From contig JAJTUQ010000003.1 in assembly GCA_021399445.1 (NCBI GenBank), forward strand, positions 3,162,001 through 3,226,000: a stretch of DNA of 64,000 nucleotides, in the 5' to 3' direction. This document shows, one piece after another, positions 1 through 13,979 of this stretch. The position numbers were made by a program, and so were the translations under genes. How positions within the stretch are numbered: the first letter of the stretch is position 1; each line of letters starts with the position of its first letter. The DNA comes from Xylogone sp. PMI_703. Taxonomy: Eukaryota; Ascomycota; Leotiomycetes. The notes under the pieces were generated by a model. The model saw only the letters and a program-made list of their open reading frames with translations. It searched no databases and was not told the origin of the DNA.

Positions 1-622
<622 letters not shown>

Positions 623-1670
623 CGGAGCCGGTTATAGGATTGACGTTGGTATAAGCGTGATTATTGTGAAAGGAGCCAGCTATATATCCTCAAGTAGTGA
701 AAAGAGCAGATTCCGTTAAAATTGCAGTGGTGAAAATGGTATATGTTGCATTGAAGTCTTGAGCGCGAACCTCTCTGAAGCTCGTCAAAAGCTAGACATT
801 TATGCCTAAGGCATTAATATGTAAGGCTGAGATGCTGACAAGGCTGACCCTCCCAAATCATCTCAAAGAGTTACGTAGTAGTACTAAGTGAAGTCAAATT
901 AGTGTTTGTTAGTTACTAAACCGCCAATCTTGCTACGCATCTCACAAGTCTACATAAAAGAGCAATTTGTAAATTAATTCATTATATGGGTATTAAGTCC
1001 ACTCATCTATCGGTCACTTTCCTTATCTTACAGACTTTTTTTGGACCCTACCTATCTTATATATTCAGAGTCCATGCTTCAGTATTACCACCGTGGTATC
1101 ATGCATAGAGCAATCCATTTCAAGTAGAATTAGAATAAACTTCGAAAAGGTACTTGTGCATCAGAACCAGGAGCAGAAAGTGAAACTAGAGCCTTAGGGG
1201 GTCCAATAAAGCACTCAAGGATCATGCACTTATACCCAACGCCTCCATCCAAATTCCGGTTATAGGTAAGTAGGTCAAACTACATACGCCGAAAGAATTT
1301 TAGGGATCAAAGCAGTCAGGCATGTCAAACTGATTATGCTGAACGGAAGAGTATGGCAGACCACATGGCATGAGTGCATGATATACGACGGAGCAATTCA
1401 ACATCCAATCGACTGCATGAGTATGTCAAACCCTGAATAAAGCATCGTATGGTTAGAGAACCAGAATTCGAAAGCAGGAACATTTAGGTGTAAAATGAAA
1501 TCATAGACCAGGACACTTGGGAGCGTTAGAACATGAGCACAAAAGGCATGTCATGGAGATGCTTGGTCGGAATCATGGTCTCAGAGGAGGCAATCCAGGT
1601 ACGTGCAAGTCATCGAATCACGCAGTCAAGAATATTCTGTGGTATCCGCGGGCAGGGTTGGGGGGCCAGT
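623..1670. other. intergenic: RVB1 promoter side and 3' flank of the KH-protein gene
   Basis: AT-rich, about 1 kb, between two genes on the minus strand. It must hold the 3' untranslated region of the KH gene (right) and the RVB1 promoter (left). Open frames here are short and have no recognisable similarity. No repeat or RNA gene seen. Confidence 0.6.
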
Positions 1671-3468
1671 TTATGATGTTCCAGGCGGCTTCGATGCATC
1701 TGGTTGTGGCTGTTGGCCAGCGTTCTGTTGCTGAGCCATCGCTTGATACCACAGCGCTACATAATTCTGGTATCCACCATCTGGATACAATCAGTATTCG
1801 CTATATAATTGAAAGCACGCCAGACTTACAGATCGCGTACGGGTCCTCTGCACCGGCAGGCGGAGCGTTTTGTTGTGTCTGGGAACCCTGAGGTTGGTTA
1901 TAGGAGGATTGTTGGGAGTAATTACGGTCACTATACTCGTTTTGAGGGGCGCGATTACGACCACCACCATTCTTTGCCTGCTACAGGGGAGTTAGACTAG
2001 TAAAGTAGGAAGAGTTACACGCAAACTTACAACTGCTTCTACCTTGTCTCCAATGGCTCGTTTAGCTGCTGCGATCGCCTCTCTTGATCCAACAAGGCCA
2101 ATCTCTCGTTCAACTTCTCCTGGTCCGGACGTTTGAGAGACATTGATTTTGCAGCCGGTAGTGCTCTGCATATCCTTTATGGTCTCTCCACCTTTTCCGA
2201 TTATCATTCCAACAGCGTCAGAAGGAACAAAAATTGAGTCATTGATTTTCTCGGCACCGGAGCCTGCATCACGGCCTTGATCTCGCTGAGGAACACGGTC
2301 TTTATTTGCAGCGTTTTTACTGTCGCTTTCAACAATTTCCATAATTAGGTCTTTCGCATGAGCAGCAGCTTCTCTTGTGCCGATTAGATTGACTGGTCGA
2401 AGGCCATTCACACTTTTCTGCTCCCCAACAATATTCACGTGGCATCCACTCCGTTCCTGTAAATCTCTGATTGTCTCACCGCCACGGCCAATGATGAGTC
2501 CAACGGTTCTATCAGGTACCATAATCTGCATAGTATCTTCCCCATCTCTTAATGCAGGTTGGTGTGAAGAGCCACGAGCTCCAGCAGCACCATCACGGAC
2601 CGTTCCCGAACGAGCAGCTCCCATGCCATTTTCGTCAATTATGCGGTTTATCTCGGCCTTTGCATCATTTCGTCGCGCCCGAGGCCCGGTGATTTTGCAT
2701 TGCCTGTACGGACCGCTATCATCAGGACCTGTGATAAACTGAACTTTACAACCAGTTTCTGATTCAACACGGCGAAGGTTCTCCCCTTGTCTGCCTATTA
2801 TCAATCCCACAAGATTCGACTCAATAGATATCGTCTCTACATTGTCGTCCCCACCACGCGCCGGCGAACGATCTCTTGGAGGGTAGGCTCCACTAGCGTG
2901 AGGAGGTGAAAAGGTATCATGACCAGTCCGAGGCCGTCCTGATGGAGAGAATGAACGCTCGCGATAATCCCGATCAGCACCCCTTCTCTCGTCTCGATAA
3001 GGGTTGAAATTATCACGGAAAGCATCTCGACGAACGGGTTGTGGAGATCTGGATCTGGATCGTGAACTTCGATAAGGCCTTGCACTGCTGGCTCGTGGAT
3101 CTGCAGCTCCGTAGGATTGTGGCCGGTCATAAGACACTCCCTTCTCCGCTGCGATTGCCTTTGCTTTCGCAATTGCATCTGCAATGCTTACAGTTCCAGA
3201 ATTTATGGGTCTAATGCTACTAAGATCGACACTGCCAGAACTTGATGGTTGCGGTAGCGGATAACCAGCTGCCGGATAAGAGCTTTGAGGCTGCTGTTGG
3301 GGAACAGGCTGGTATGGTGACGGCTGAGTCTGGGTTGGTGTTGTGCCAGGTCGCTGAGCAGCTGGAAGGTGGTTAGTTCAAAAAGGATATAATTTTGAAA
3401 TGCTACATGGTATAGTAAGGCCTACCCAAAGCTGCCAGTATTGACGTGATACTCGGTTGATCAGCCAT
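1671..3468 (-). CDS. three-KH-domain RNA-binding protein (FUBP/KHSRP-like)
   Basis: Exons 3468-3426, 3361-2031, 1980-1830 and 1780-1671 give 544 residues. The start MADQPSITSILAAL is followed by a Pro/Gln-rich stretch, an Arg/Ser-rich stretch (roughly residues 95-160) and three KH domains. Each KH domain has its GxxG loop: GLIIGRQGE, GLIIGRGGE and GMIIGKGGE. The C-terminal tail is Gln/Asn-rich and ends with a Tyr/Trp element (QNYVALWYQAMAQQQ) like the tyrosine repeats of FUSE-binding proteins. By family it binds single-stranded RNA or DNA and probably acts in splicing or mRNA fate in the nucleus. The first exon is only 43 nt. It was chosen because it restores frame with a clean GTAGGC donor and CCAG acceptor. 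The exact orthologue is uncertain. Confidence 0.9.
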
Positions 3469-4848
3469 ACCAGCAATTTTTACGCTATGCGAAGACTGAG
3501 GGGAAAGAGAGCAAGGCACCGATTTTGGGTGTCCAAATAATGCTCACAGCTCCTCAAAATAGCAGGAGTGGTAGGTTATTGTAGCTCCCAAGCACGCTAG
3601 CTTTTCAGGTCAAGCTCAGTGTGCTGTGGTGCTGTTGGTATGGCGGTATTTTTTTTGGGTTGAGTTTCTTGTCGTAGAAACAATTTCACTTTGCGACAAG
3701 CTTCAGATCCAGATGCGCTAAGCCAATCCAGGAACTAGTCCATATCACGTGAAAATATTTTAGCCAACCGGAAAAGCCACCGAAGTCTCCATCTTCCTGC
3801 AGCTGGACCAAGCTTAGAAAACTTTCAAACGACGACATGTCACTTGGGATTATGGGACCTCTACAGACTGCGCCTCATCAACCCATTAGGATTCAGTCAC
3901 CTCCCTTCTAGCGAGTTGGAATTTATCCTAAACATTTCTCCTGGCTGCAAGTCTACGTGTCAATCTTGAGAGCGATATGCATACTTAGGCTCTAAATTGG
4001 ACCAATCCTATGCTTTGAGCTATCCGCTTAAAGCTGCTGCTGTGATTTAATGTGCGCAAATTTAGCCTGCATCAGTTTATGACTGTCATATGAGTTAAGT
4101 GCTTATGCGTTGTGAATATAACCTTTTATTATTCCATTCTTGTCATGTATTTTCAGTATTCTAATGCTGAAGAATTTTTGGCTCAAGTAGCTCACCATAA
4201 AACATAATTTTCAATTGTGTAAAACTGCAATTTAGTGACAGTCACTGGCCTTGTAGTACGAGGTTCGAGCTATATATTTTAGGCTGTAGCTCAACCCAGT
4301 TTCTCAGGATTGATATTACACATGTTCGCAATCATGTATTTTGGTGCCTCTCATTTAATATCTTTTAAGGACGTCAATGAATCAGGTTATGAAGAGGACG
4401 AGATCCGTTGGAGTCGAGCAATTATATCTGGACATTTGCTTTGTCCTTCTGCTGGAATACTAAATCAGACGTTCATTATAGCTAAAAGTGAACTTTAGCA
4501 TGATGATTTATAATGGGTGTTGATATGATTGTTGTTCTTTATTGTATACTGAAAGGTGAAAATATTAACTGTGTCCTTTCACTTTCCTGCAACTTTATTT
4601 TCATTGCACCAGATGTCTCTCAATCACAGCAGTGGTATCACTCACAACAAAGAGGTGTCATAATATCTCTCCAACCCTGTTCACATAAATATCGCACAGT
4701 GATAGCCGCTGGAATCATCGTGATTGTATACGACGAACTAAAGCATACTTCGGCGTGGTGTGCCTGCATATACTCCTGAGTTTGCAACAGCAGCCACACT
4801 GTCTCGACCTGACCGTGGCAACAGATACCTGGGCAACTACAAGGAGAT
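3469..4848. promoter_or_regulatory. divergent intergenic region (KH gene / large unknown gene)
   Basis: About 1.4 kb between outward-facing genes, so it must carry both promoters. It is AT-rich from about 4020. Two short plus-strand open frames at 4310-4779 have no recognisable similarity and look like chance. No clear TATA box can be assigned and no repeats were seen. Confidence 0.5.
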
Positions 4849-7800
4849 ATGGCCGATTGTTTAGGGACAAAGCCGAGAATTGTTCAGCCGGTTTCTCGAA
4901 TTCTCATGCAAGATGATATAGCAGACATACTATCACACGCCTCCCTATCAGAGCCACTATCAAAGGATGACCTCAGCAGCATCCAAGTAGAGGCCATGGA
5001 CATTGTCGGTCCAGTTCAGCATCTTGACCGCAGTCTACAACAACAAGTGTAGGTATTTTACTTAGTGTGACTTTCGAGAAGACTCTATAATAGACGTTAT
5101 CCATATTCTAAGTTAGCGTGAACAATCCCAATGTTAATTTGCTATAGTCTCCGTCATAACTATAAACCAGATGGTGCTGTCGTAGCATTCCAATGGTTAG
5201 AGGATTCTAACATATACGGCACGCTATTCTTTATTAATGCTCCTGAAAGATTGGTTGATGAGACGATGAGGAGTATTATCTTGAGACAACGCAACGCCGA
5301 GAAAGCAGATGCCTGTCAACCACGAAAGTAAATCTACACACTAGACATGGTTAGATCCAGTGGACGAGGTAATCTCCTCATTATAAATTGGTATCCAAGT
5401 TTCTTTGGACTGGAAACCGCACTTCTACCTGAGATATCAAAGGAAAATTCCGGAAACATGGCCGAGGACGCCGCAGTGCGCGATGCAGTAAGTATTATCC
5501 TGTACGACGGCCTATCGTCCTAACAGATAGAAGGGTTTTGATGCCCGTATATTTTCACGATCTGCTCGTCTCCTTCCTGATGATGGCCCTTTGATAAGTC
5601 GTTACAAGCTAGAAGGGCCACCCCACCTATGTCGCGAGTTTGTCAGACTGAATGGCCATCTAGAAAAGTTGGCTTATGATCAAGTAAGAGGTAATTTATC
5701 CGTAGTCTACGTACCTGATGGAATACTAATTTAAAAAAGCGGTTATCGAGCCACGGTTCCAAGTGTCTCCAATAACAGCAGACTTTCATAAGATAGCCAC
5801 TGCCTTCTTCAATGGAGAAGCCATTCCCCACATTGAAGAGGATTCTCTTACGAACCAAGAACCACCAACGATTCCTAACCATGATGCAAACTATATTGTT
5901 ACACATGGAAATGATCTACTGCGAGCACTACGTGATGCTTTCACTGACCCGCTGTTCACAAAGTTTATTACCAGACTTACTAGATGTAACTCTATCGCAG
6001 ACTGTATGAACAAAGGCGAAAAATATTACGGTCTTACAATTTCAAGAGGCGAGGAGCATAGAGTCTGCACAAAACTTCTAGATGTTGCCGAAAAGGGTCA
6101 ACAACAAGCAATGCTATCGGGAAATCCATCAGGTGCTTCAGAATTCCGTCAAATTAACCACCTTCTAAATGTTGTAAGACGGGTGCGGAAGGAAGGACCG
6201 ACGAACGTTGAGATCGCCCTTGAAGAGATACATGGCAATGGTGAAAGTGCTGGCGTTGATAATGGAGCCCTTGTTATTCAGAAATCTACTACATCACAGA
6301 TATGCCACAATGAGAAATCCACTGATGGAATGACTAAATCAAAGAAAAGAAGGACTAATAAAAAACGCTCCAAGGACAACGATACGGCAAAATGTATATC
6401 CAAGATAGTTTCACAGCCTTGCCATAAGAGCCCTCAGGATGATACTAAACAAAGACCGTCAACGTTCGCAGCGGATGAGGCGGACCAAGAACGGGATACA
6501 GATACTCAATATAATACAACCCTTATTGCCATCAGTGATCCTCTGGTCAATACGACTACTGCAACCAGAAACTCCTCCGACCTATCTGCAACGGAGAAGG
6601 CAACGAAGCATACTCAAACGAATGAAGACGGGCACCTCGAGCTTGAAGCTCCACACCAAGGGACACAGCAGTCTACATCGGGTAAAAACAGAAAGAAGAA
6701 GTGGAAGCTTGAGGGTGGGAGCAAGAAAGAGGTCGACCACTTCCTGGGGGGCAGCATGGAGGAGGCAAGTCACACTCGTACCGATAAGCCTTCAATGATG
6801 GATGAACCTAGGATATCTGGTGTTGAATTTAAGAATGGTTCAGAAAAGGTCAGTTAGAAACGCACCGATCTACAATTAACATATCCGACTATATAGCAAG
6901 TCTAGCAAAAGCACGCTAATAATGAAGCAGACCGTGCTAAATGACAATTTCGCATGCACGAAGCCATCTCATAAACTTTCAAAATCAACTACCTCAGCTG
7001 AAATTCAGAGAGATCGAATTACGCCGAAGGAAGCAGCGGAATTAATGGACAATTGGAAAGGTGATCCACCAATGTCCCTCGAGCAATCACGGGAGCAACG
7101 CGGTAGTATAAAGGCCGAAAGAAGGGCTAGTATAAATTTCATTAGAGCCCGCACAGTTTCTCGAGCAGCGACTGAGGACCTACCACCAATTGTACAACAG
7201 TTACGCGAGCAATTAAATGGCACCGCTGCCGATAACGCTTCGAGTCTCTTAGACAAAGCAGAAGAGATACCAAATAGAGCTACTGAAGGCGAAGTGGAGG
7301 GATGGAAGACCATAACAACGAAAGGCAACAGATCTCACTCTACAGGTAAAAATAAAAAGGGCCTTCAAAATTCCTCAGGACAAGTACGTTCTTCTATCTC
7401 TCACAGAATGATATATTTTAACCAAATATACAGGCCAATCGTGTTCAGAAGCAGTCTAGTTCTCAGCAGCACCGCGGCCAAAACCAAAACCAAGGTCACG
7501 GACGGAAAAATAATCGTTCTAAGAACTCTCAAGCATCTGCCAAAAAGGCAACGTCAGCTACTGAGAAGAGGAAGTTGAATGATCTTTCCGCAGATGGTAA
7601 AACTGTACGAACTTTAGCTTATTATTACTCAAGAGTTTTCAGCTGATTAGTCGATTAGGACCGAAAATCGGGAAAGAAGTCTGATATTGCAAAGGTTAAT
7701 ATCGATAGTCAAATCGAGTTCCCAACTCTGCCACCAGTATCATCTAAAGCCCTTTCAGTTACATCTTCTACATCAGATGCTAGACAAGAGCCCCATGCTC

Positions 7801-9524
7801 CCCCACAGGACTTTCACCAAGCACAGATTCCCAAAGAGATAATCTTTGAAGCCTTCAAGGAAGATAATTTTGGAAGCTCCGGTGGTAAGGGCGAAAGTAA
7901 CTACACAGGCTCTCAGCGACAGGCTAGTGACACCGGTACTCTGTCTGTTAATAAAATCCAGGTTGATATTGATCCTATTCGGGCTGTGAACCTACCTATC
8001 TCCAGTAAGAAGGACGGCATTACAGATGATGAAATCGACGAAATCGACGAAATCGATGAGCATAAGGCTGTCGAAGTTACTAGCTATAACACACACATTA
8101 ATCGTCTTACTTCCCCTGCACCAGAATGCCTTGAAGGCTATGGGACTATCGAGGGAGAGAATACTTCTCATTCGTCTCCAGAATTAGCTACGCAACCATC
8201 CACAGCTCTTAGAACTGATTCAGCTGACACAGACTTTGATAGCTCTTCCCATGATAGGTCCGCACCGAACTATACCGATGGCAGCAACAGTGGCGATGAG
8301 TGTCAGACGCAGATCGTTGATAACAACTACAGCTCTGGTAACGGTGTGACCAATGATAATAGCAGTGAATCGACCCTGGGTAGACCAATGACAGATACAG
8401 AGAGTCAAGTGGCTAGTGAACAACACACATATAGAAATCTTGATAGGTCCACAACTGAACCTCTAAGATATGAAACACTTCTAAACGGCGAGAATCAACC
8501 AATTTACGCAAGTCTAGGAGTTGACAATTCGGCAGCAGTTCCTCCTCAGTCCCAACTGCATGGTGCTCACCTCAACGACCATTATGAACAGGTTTATCCA
8601 AATGCAAATGGCTCAGCCCCTGGTTACGAACATCAATATGCATCAGCCTCAATCCATGACGCTACTCCAACTCCCACCAACCCTGCTATTGCTGATCCCA
8701 GAATGAATGACCAAGGGCAGCCTAATGGTCCAACAGTCGTTAATCAGTTCATCTACATGCAGCCTGCTCCGCCTCCACCCCCGCTCCTACTCGGCCATGC
8801 TCCCAATTTTCAACCATTCAATGCCGTTGCTGGAGGTGTAGGAGTAGTTGGAGGAACCTATCACGACCAAGGCATGATGGGTGTCTATAATAACGCTAAT
8901 GCAGGTCCACCTCTCAACCCCCATAACCGCATCCCCCAGTTTTGTCTTCGCTGTGGAACACAGGAGTATGGCTGCATCTACTGTACCCCTGGAGCCACAG
9001 GAGCCCATTTCCCAACCGCACCGCCCTTGACAGATCACCCCGGCCAACACTGCTACACCTGCAGAAACTATATCAACGGATGCGGTAACTGCCTCGGAAG
9101 GGTCTCTCCATTCTGCTACATCCCGGTCGTCACAGTGCGCAACAATGCTCAAGCCTCACAGGTCCATCCGGATAACTACGAAGAAAGAAGCATTAGACCA
9201 GGTCAGGGCGATGATGTCGTTCCTCCTCATTCTAGCCCTAGTGATGATAACGACAATATCAATTATGAAAACCTTAATGTCGGTGCTAGTGCAAGTGTTC
9301 AGCATGCCGAAGCCACCGTTTCATCACCACCTCTACCTCCACCAGTTCTTGGATCACACACCTACACTTGGAGCCTTACCGATGGTAGTTACAACTTCAA
9401 CGACTTTACCCCGTACTCATACGGTAGCCGTCTTCATAACAACAATGGAGCTGATGGTATTAGTGAAGATGCCGGTGGTAGTCCTAGCGGTAGCACAACC
9501 ATAGCTGCCCATCAAAATGAGTGA
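4849..9524 (+). CDS. large unrecognised protein with a duplicated four-Cys module
   Basis: Model: 4849-5048, 5148-5327, 5400-5487, 5531-5690, 5740-6848, 6901-7383, 7434-7604 and 7659-9524, 1,418 residues. The third exon's start is the least certain: acceptors at 5354 and 5360 also keep frame but give introns under 35 nt. I do not recognise the family. The N-terminal 350 residues look folded, with mixed hydrophobic and charged sequence (for example LRALRDAFTDPLF). The middle is Lys/Ser/Thr-rich and probably disordered. There is an acidic DEI repeat near 8033-8061 and a Pro run near 8765. Near residues 1226-1275 two copies of C-x2-C-x6-C-x2-C occur (8943-8984 and 9051-9092), followed by one more Cys; this looks like a metal-binding module. 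No signal peptide or membrane segment is obvious. It could be a regulatory or nuclear protein, but that is a guess. Confidence 0.75.
8033..8061 (+). repeat. 9-bp tandem repeat coding for Asp-Glu-Ile
   Basis: About three copies of GAAATCGAC in frame inside the large unknown gene, encoding a DEIDEIDEIDE stretch. The third copy differs by one base. A short acidic microsatellite of this kind is prone to length change. Confidence 0.85.
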
Positions 9525-10406
9525 AGAGCGAAGGGAGCATTCTTCTTTATCCACATTAGAGCGTCTCTAGTAGTGGTTTGGCTCTCACTTGCCTCACTCG
9601 ACACTGTACTCTAGATGCAGTCTTGGCTCAGATTGGATTGATCATACTGTTATACTGCTCTTTTGCTTTTCTAGTTTGTCCCTATCACGGCCGCATTACC
9701 CTAGACAGACCAACAATGCCTCTCAATCCTGAAGTCTAACAACGGTTCTCTCATTAGAGATAGCTGGGTCTATGATAGGGCTGATTGTTATTGCTTTCTT
9801 TTTCAGCGCGCATTCTGTTCCCGCAAGTGCGATGTCACGATTCTGCTACCACACTCCTTTATAACCTGAATTTTCACTCACTTGGAAGAACGTTTGGTCC
9901 GGATGGAATATGGCAAGCGGATCAACTGACACTGTGTATGTAACACTGGAAGAAACTTGGATTTTCTGTTATTAAATTCTGGCAACACAATTATTATAGC
10001 CTTGGGGATCTTTCGACTAAATGGGCGTAGCTATACCTTCCCCTTAGCAGAATAGTGCCATGAATAAACTGAATAATCCAAAACAGAACTGGAACTGTGA
10101 GGACTTAATTAAAATATCCGTAGACGAACCACAGGCAACGTAATTTTTAAACACATAAATTTTTCTAGATGTTGGATTTATCAACCCCATATGCATAGCT
10201 ACTCATTAAAAAAGAGCTTCTTGGTATCTCCTAAACTCCTCAGCAAAACCTGCCCATGGTTGACCAACCAGGTCGAACCATCCATAATTGGATATATACA
10301 ACCGTCAAGCTCGAAAATCCTCCAACGCCCCTAATATCTGATTCCAAAAACCAGTGTAGCCTCTCTAAAGCATGTGATTAAAATAAAGTAAGATGTATAT
10401 ATTATA
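9525..10406. other. convergent intergenic region
   Basis: Shared 3' flank of two convergent genes. It is AT-rich towards 10100-10400 and should contain both polyadenylation sites. No gene, repeat or RNA gene seen. Confidence 0.6.
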
Positions 10407-13400
10407 TCATTGATAGCCTGGTGGAGCACCAGCCGTCCTCGGTCGTTCAACGGTAAGAGAATTATTATTGCTGCTGCTGGCCTCTAGCTGTGTTAAACGC
10501 AGCTTCTCATCAAACATAGACATCAGCTTGTCGGAATATTCATCTAATAAGCCAGCAAGAACTGTCTCACTTAATGCTTTCGATTTCATACTCTTTTCTC
10601 CCAAAGCCATCTGTGTCAGACGCAGCTCGTTGTCAAGTTCTCTCAGGGCGCCTTCCTTAACATCTTCGGATGTTAATAATCTCTTTCTATACGCACGAAG
10701 CGTTCGACAAGCCTGCTCTGTTGCCATATTCAAAGTCCCAAACTCGCTGAAGTTAGCAGAGCCCTTCATTCGAGATCTAGAATCCAGTGAAGCCAATGAC
10801 GGTCGGCGCATGCTTTTGCCTTTCGGACTTCGCGGCGGAGTCCGAGAACGTGCGCGAGCGGATACTCGTCGGTTGGATGAATCGTCAGAATTCGAAGAAG
10901 CATACTGCTTTGAGTTTGTGGGTGTCGTAGTTGGTAGGTTGAGGGTTGGCGATTGATTGGAAAGGCCGCCATATCTGGACGATTTTCGACGAATAGTGCG
11001 GGGTGGCGAACCCTTATTATTTGGCGTTGCAACTGGCGATGATTTCTGAAATTCTGCAAGCTCGGCCTTAGAAAGGACCCTCCTTAGCGGTGGCCGTGCA
11101 GACGTTGTCTCTTTCGCTGGCGATGCTTCATGTGAACTGGGTGACGCTTCAGGTTGCTCTACTAGGTCAGGTGGGCGTGGAGCCAGCTCCCATATCATAA
11201 TCGTCCCGTCAGATCCAGTGCTTATCATAGTTTTAACTTCCGAGTCGGGAGACTCTAGGAGCGCAACATCGGTTACTCCAGCCGTATGACCCCATTCGCG
11301 ATCTAGGAAAGCTCCATTGCTATCATAGACCCTCACTGACTTGTCTGTTCCTGAGACACCAGCTAGTATTGTTGGCTTCCCTGGTAGGGAGCTTGGTGCG
11401 CCCATAACCAAGGAATCAAGTACTACTGCGTCTGCACCCTCACCATCCGTTGAACGGAAGGAATTTACAAGACGGCCAGTCGACATTTCATACGTAGCCA
11501 CTGTCCGATCCAGTAGAGATGTAACAAAATTGCCTTCTTGATCACCATGGCAAAGTGCCATTGAGACTGGCGAGGCCTTCAGAGTAATGATCCGCAGTGG
11601 AAGGACAGCAAGGACTTCTTCTTTTCCAACCATTTTCCTAGCCAGCTGCCTTATATGAATTGTCCTATCTGATGAACAAGAAACTAGTTTCTCTGCATTT
11701 TCAGCAAAGAATAGACCGCAAACGCTGGCTGAATGTTCATCCAACGTTTGCACAAGAACCCACTCTTTGGGAGTCCTGCGAAATAGTTGTACTGTGCGGT
11801 CTCGACCACAGGTAGCTATGAGACTCAACTTTTCATCTTCGTAGAGGACTATGTCATGTATATCAGACATATGTGCCTTAGTCTCGAAAACGCTCATTTT
11901 AGAGGTGGTATCAATGACACGCAACACGCCGTATCTATCACCCGAAACCAGGTAACTCGCATCCTTTGAAGCTCGAACATTAAGGCAGTGATTTGGAAGC
12001 TCTTCTTCAGGTAAGGCAAGCTGCTCTAATGGGATTTTTAGCGATCCCTTTGCTCTTCCGTTCAGATCCCAGAAAACAACAGTGCCGTTGGTAGCCCAGG
12101 TTAAAAAGGTGGCATCCATGCGATTTGATTTAGAGAGGAGCTGAACACCAAGCACAGAATCTCCGTGGGCTGGGAAAGGAATATCCTGCATCTTGAGATT
12201 TGCCGTATCTGAATCTGCTGCAGCGATCTTAATCATGTGTTTCGAATCGATGGTTACCAAGCTGCTAGCAGCATAGCCCATAGCACAGAGGTGGCCCGTC
12301 TCGTCAGGAATAAGGAGATCGCCATTTGGTGACTCGGGAGGGGTTCTGGGGGTAAGCAAATCATCTAGATGCGAGAATTTCATAGTGCCGTTTCGTCCAC
12401 CAATCCTCACACGACGATTTTTGGGATCAAAAGCAATACATGTGATAGGAAAGCCGACGTTCGATAGTTTGACCAGTTTTGGGCCATCGCCATTTTCCAA
12501 GAGGCATATGTCTCCCTTTTCAGAGCACACAATGGCCTTCCGGTCCGATATGGCTGCCACGGCTGTGAATGTCGCCTCTACCAAGGGCCCGAGCAAGCAG
12601 TTGCGACCTATCAAGGTTTTCAATAACGGTTGTGCGGGGGTTGGTAGAGGAGCTCCATCTAGAGCATATCGTTTAGATGGCGAGGGATTTCGTTGATCCT
12701 CGACTTTCCATAATTTGATATGTCGAGTACCAACACTGTATTAATGTTAGAAAAAATCTTCGAACATAACATCATCTTATAAATTTCCGTAGTTATCCAG
12801 CCAATTCAGTCCAGAAAATAAAATAAACTTACGTTACAACGCTGTTTCCCAGCCATATCATTTGTTTGATGGAGCTGGTGCATTTATTACTTGAATGAAG
12901 CTTTGCGGCCCCAGTTCGTTGATTAATAGCCCAAACATGGAGGAACCCATCATTGGGCGCTCCGATGCTGGCTAGATACCTCTGATCCGCACTGAAAGCA
13001 ACAGCTCGAACTCCATAGGTGTGGTCATTAAGAATAGCTAATGGTGTATCAGACGAGGTATCTTGTAAAGAAAAAATAAGGACTCTAGGTGAGTAGCCAG
13101 TCTGAGGACAGTATCAGCACGTGACAATAATATGGTGCAATAGCTCTTTTTTTGGAACAGCTCTTACCTCACCCACAGCCAGAAATTTTCCATCCCGACT
13201 CATGGAGAGACAGGTGGCGGCCTTGATTCGCTCCCGGCTGGTCCATGTTTTAGAGACTGGAGATTCACCCCAGTCGAAGCTGGTATGTGGAGGTGATTGT
13301 GTGTGGACAGAAAAGGTATCTCGCAAGTTCAAGACTGATGATCGGTTTCTGCTGTCATTGGCCACATTTGTGGGAGTACCCGGTAGCGAAGAGGGCCCAT

Positions 13401-13719
13401 TTGGGTTTACTGCAACGGCGGTTGGGCGCGCACGAAAGAAACGCTGCGAGAATTTAGAGCTGTCATCGACATTGACTACCACAGCAGCAGCTCCTGCTGT
13501 GTAGGCGAAGATGCGAGCCGTTGAGAGAGTATCGAAGGCGGTGGGCGAGGAGACGGTGGTGCCAATGATTTGTTTGAGCGAGAGACCGGATTCATAGATG
13601 CTTTTGGTCCTGTTAGGGGAGCGTGGCGATCGAGAATATGGGGAGATTTGGGGAGTTAATTTGAGACCGAGGGAGGTGTTTGCCGGGAGCGTCCTAGGGT
13701 GTACCGGAGTAGAAGACAT
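10407..13719 (-). CDS. WD40-repeat protein, MABP1/WDR62-like
   Basis: Exons 13719-13168, 13101-12833 and 12735-10407 give 1,049 residues. After a Ser/Pro-rich leader, the stretch FDTLSTARIFAYTAGAAAVVVNV matches the way MABP1/WDR62 proteins open their first propeller. Many WD-type blades follow (for example LIATCGRDRTVQLFRR and LVSCSSDRTIHIRQL), ending near MISTGSDGTIMIWEL at about residue 800. The C-terminal 250 residues are Ser/Pro/Arg-rich and finish in a helical, coiled-coil-like segment. In animals these proteins are scaffolds for JNK signalling and spindle poles. A similar scaffold role in fungi is inference. Both introns have clean GTAAGA/GTAAGT donors. Confidence 0.9.
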
Positions 13720-13948
13720 GACCAGCCATGAGAATCCTACTAATTGGGACAGAAGAAGAAGAATGGTATCGTGGGTTGGTGTTGTGGAATTAGAAGGATC
13801 TAAAATATTTGGAATTCAAGTTGAAGTCGGAGCTTCTTTAGATGTTGCGCTGTGGTCGGGAGAGAAGTGAAGGAACATGTGAGATGATGTGGTTGAACGC
13901 TTTGTGTCGTAGTCAGCGGGCGTTGTACAGTAAACAGTGAGCGGGAGC

Positions 13949-13979
13949 TAGCAGCAGCAGTAGGAGTAGCAGCAGCTCA
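13949..13979. repeat. imperfect AGC triplet microsatellite
   Basis: Run of AGC/AGT triplets just upstream of the WD40 gene, in non-coding sequence. Confidence 0.8.

Noticed and set aside
4310..4779. Two plus-strand open frames (62 and 88 codons) in the KH/large-gene spacer
   Set aside because: AT-rich divergent promoter region, no domain, composition unlike the neighbouring proteins, and no splice partners.
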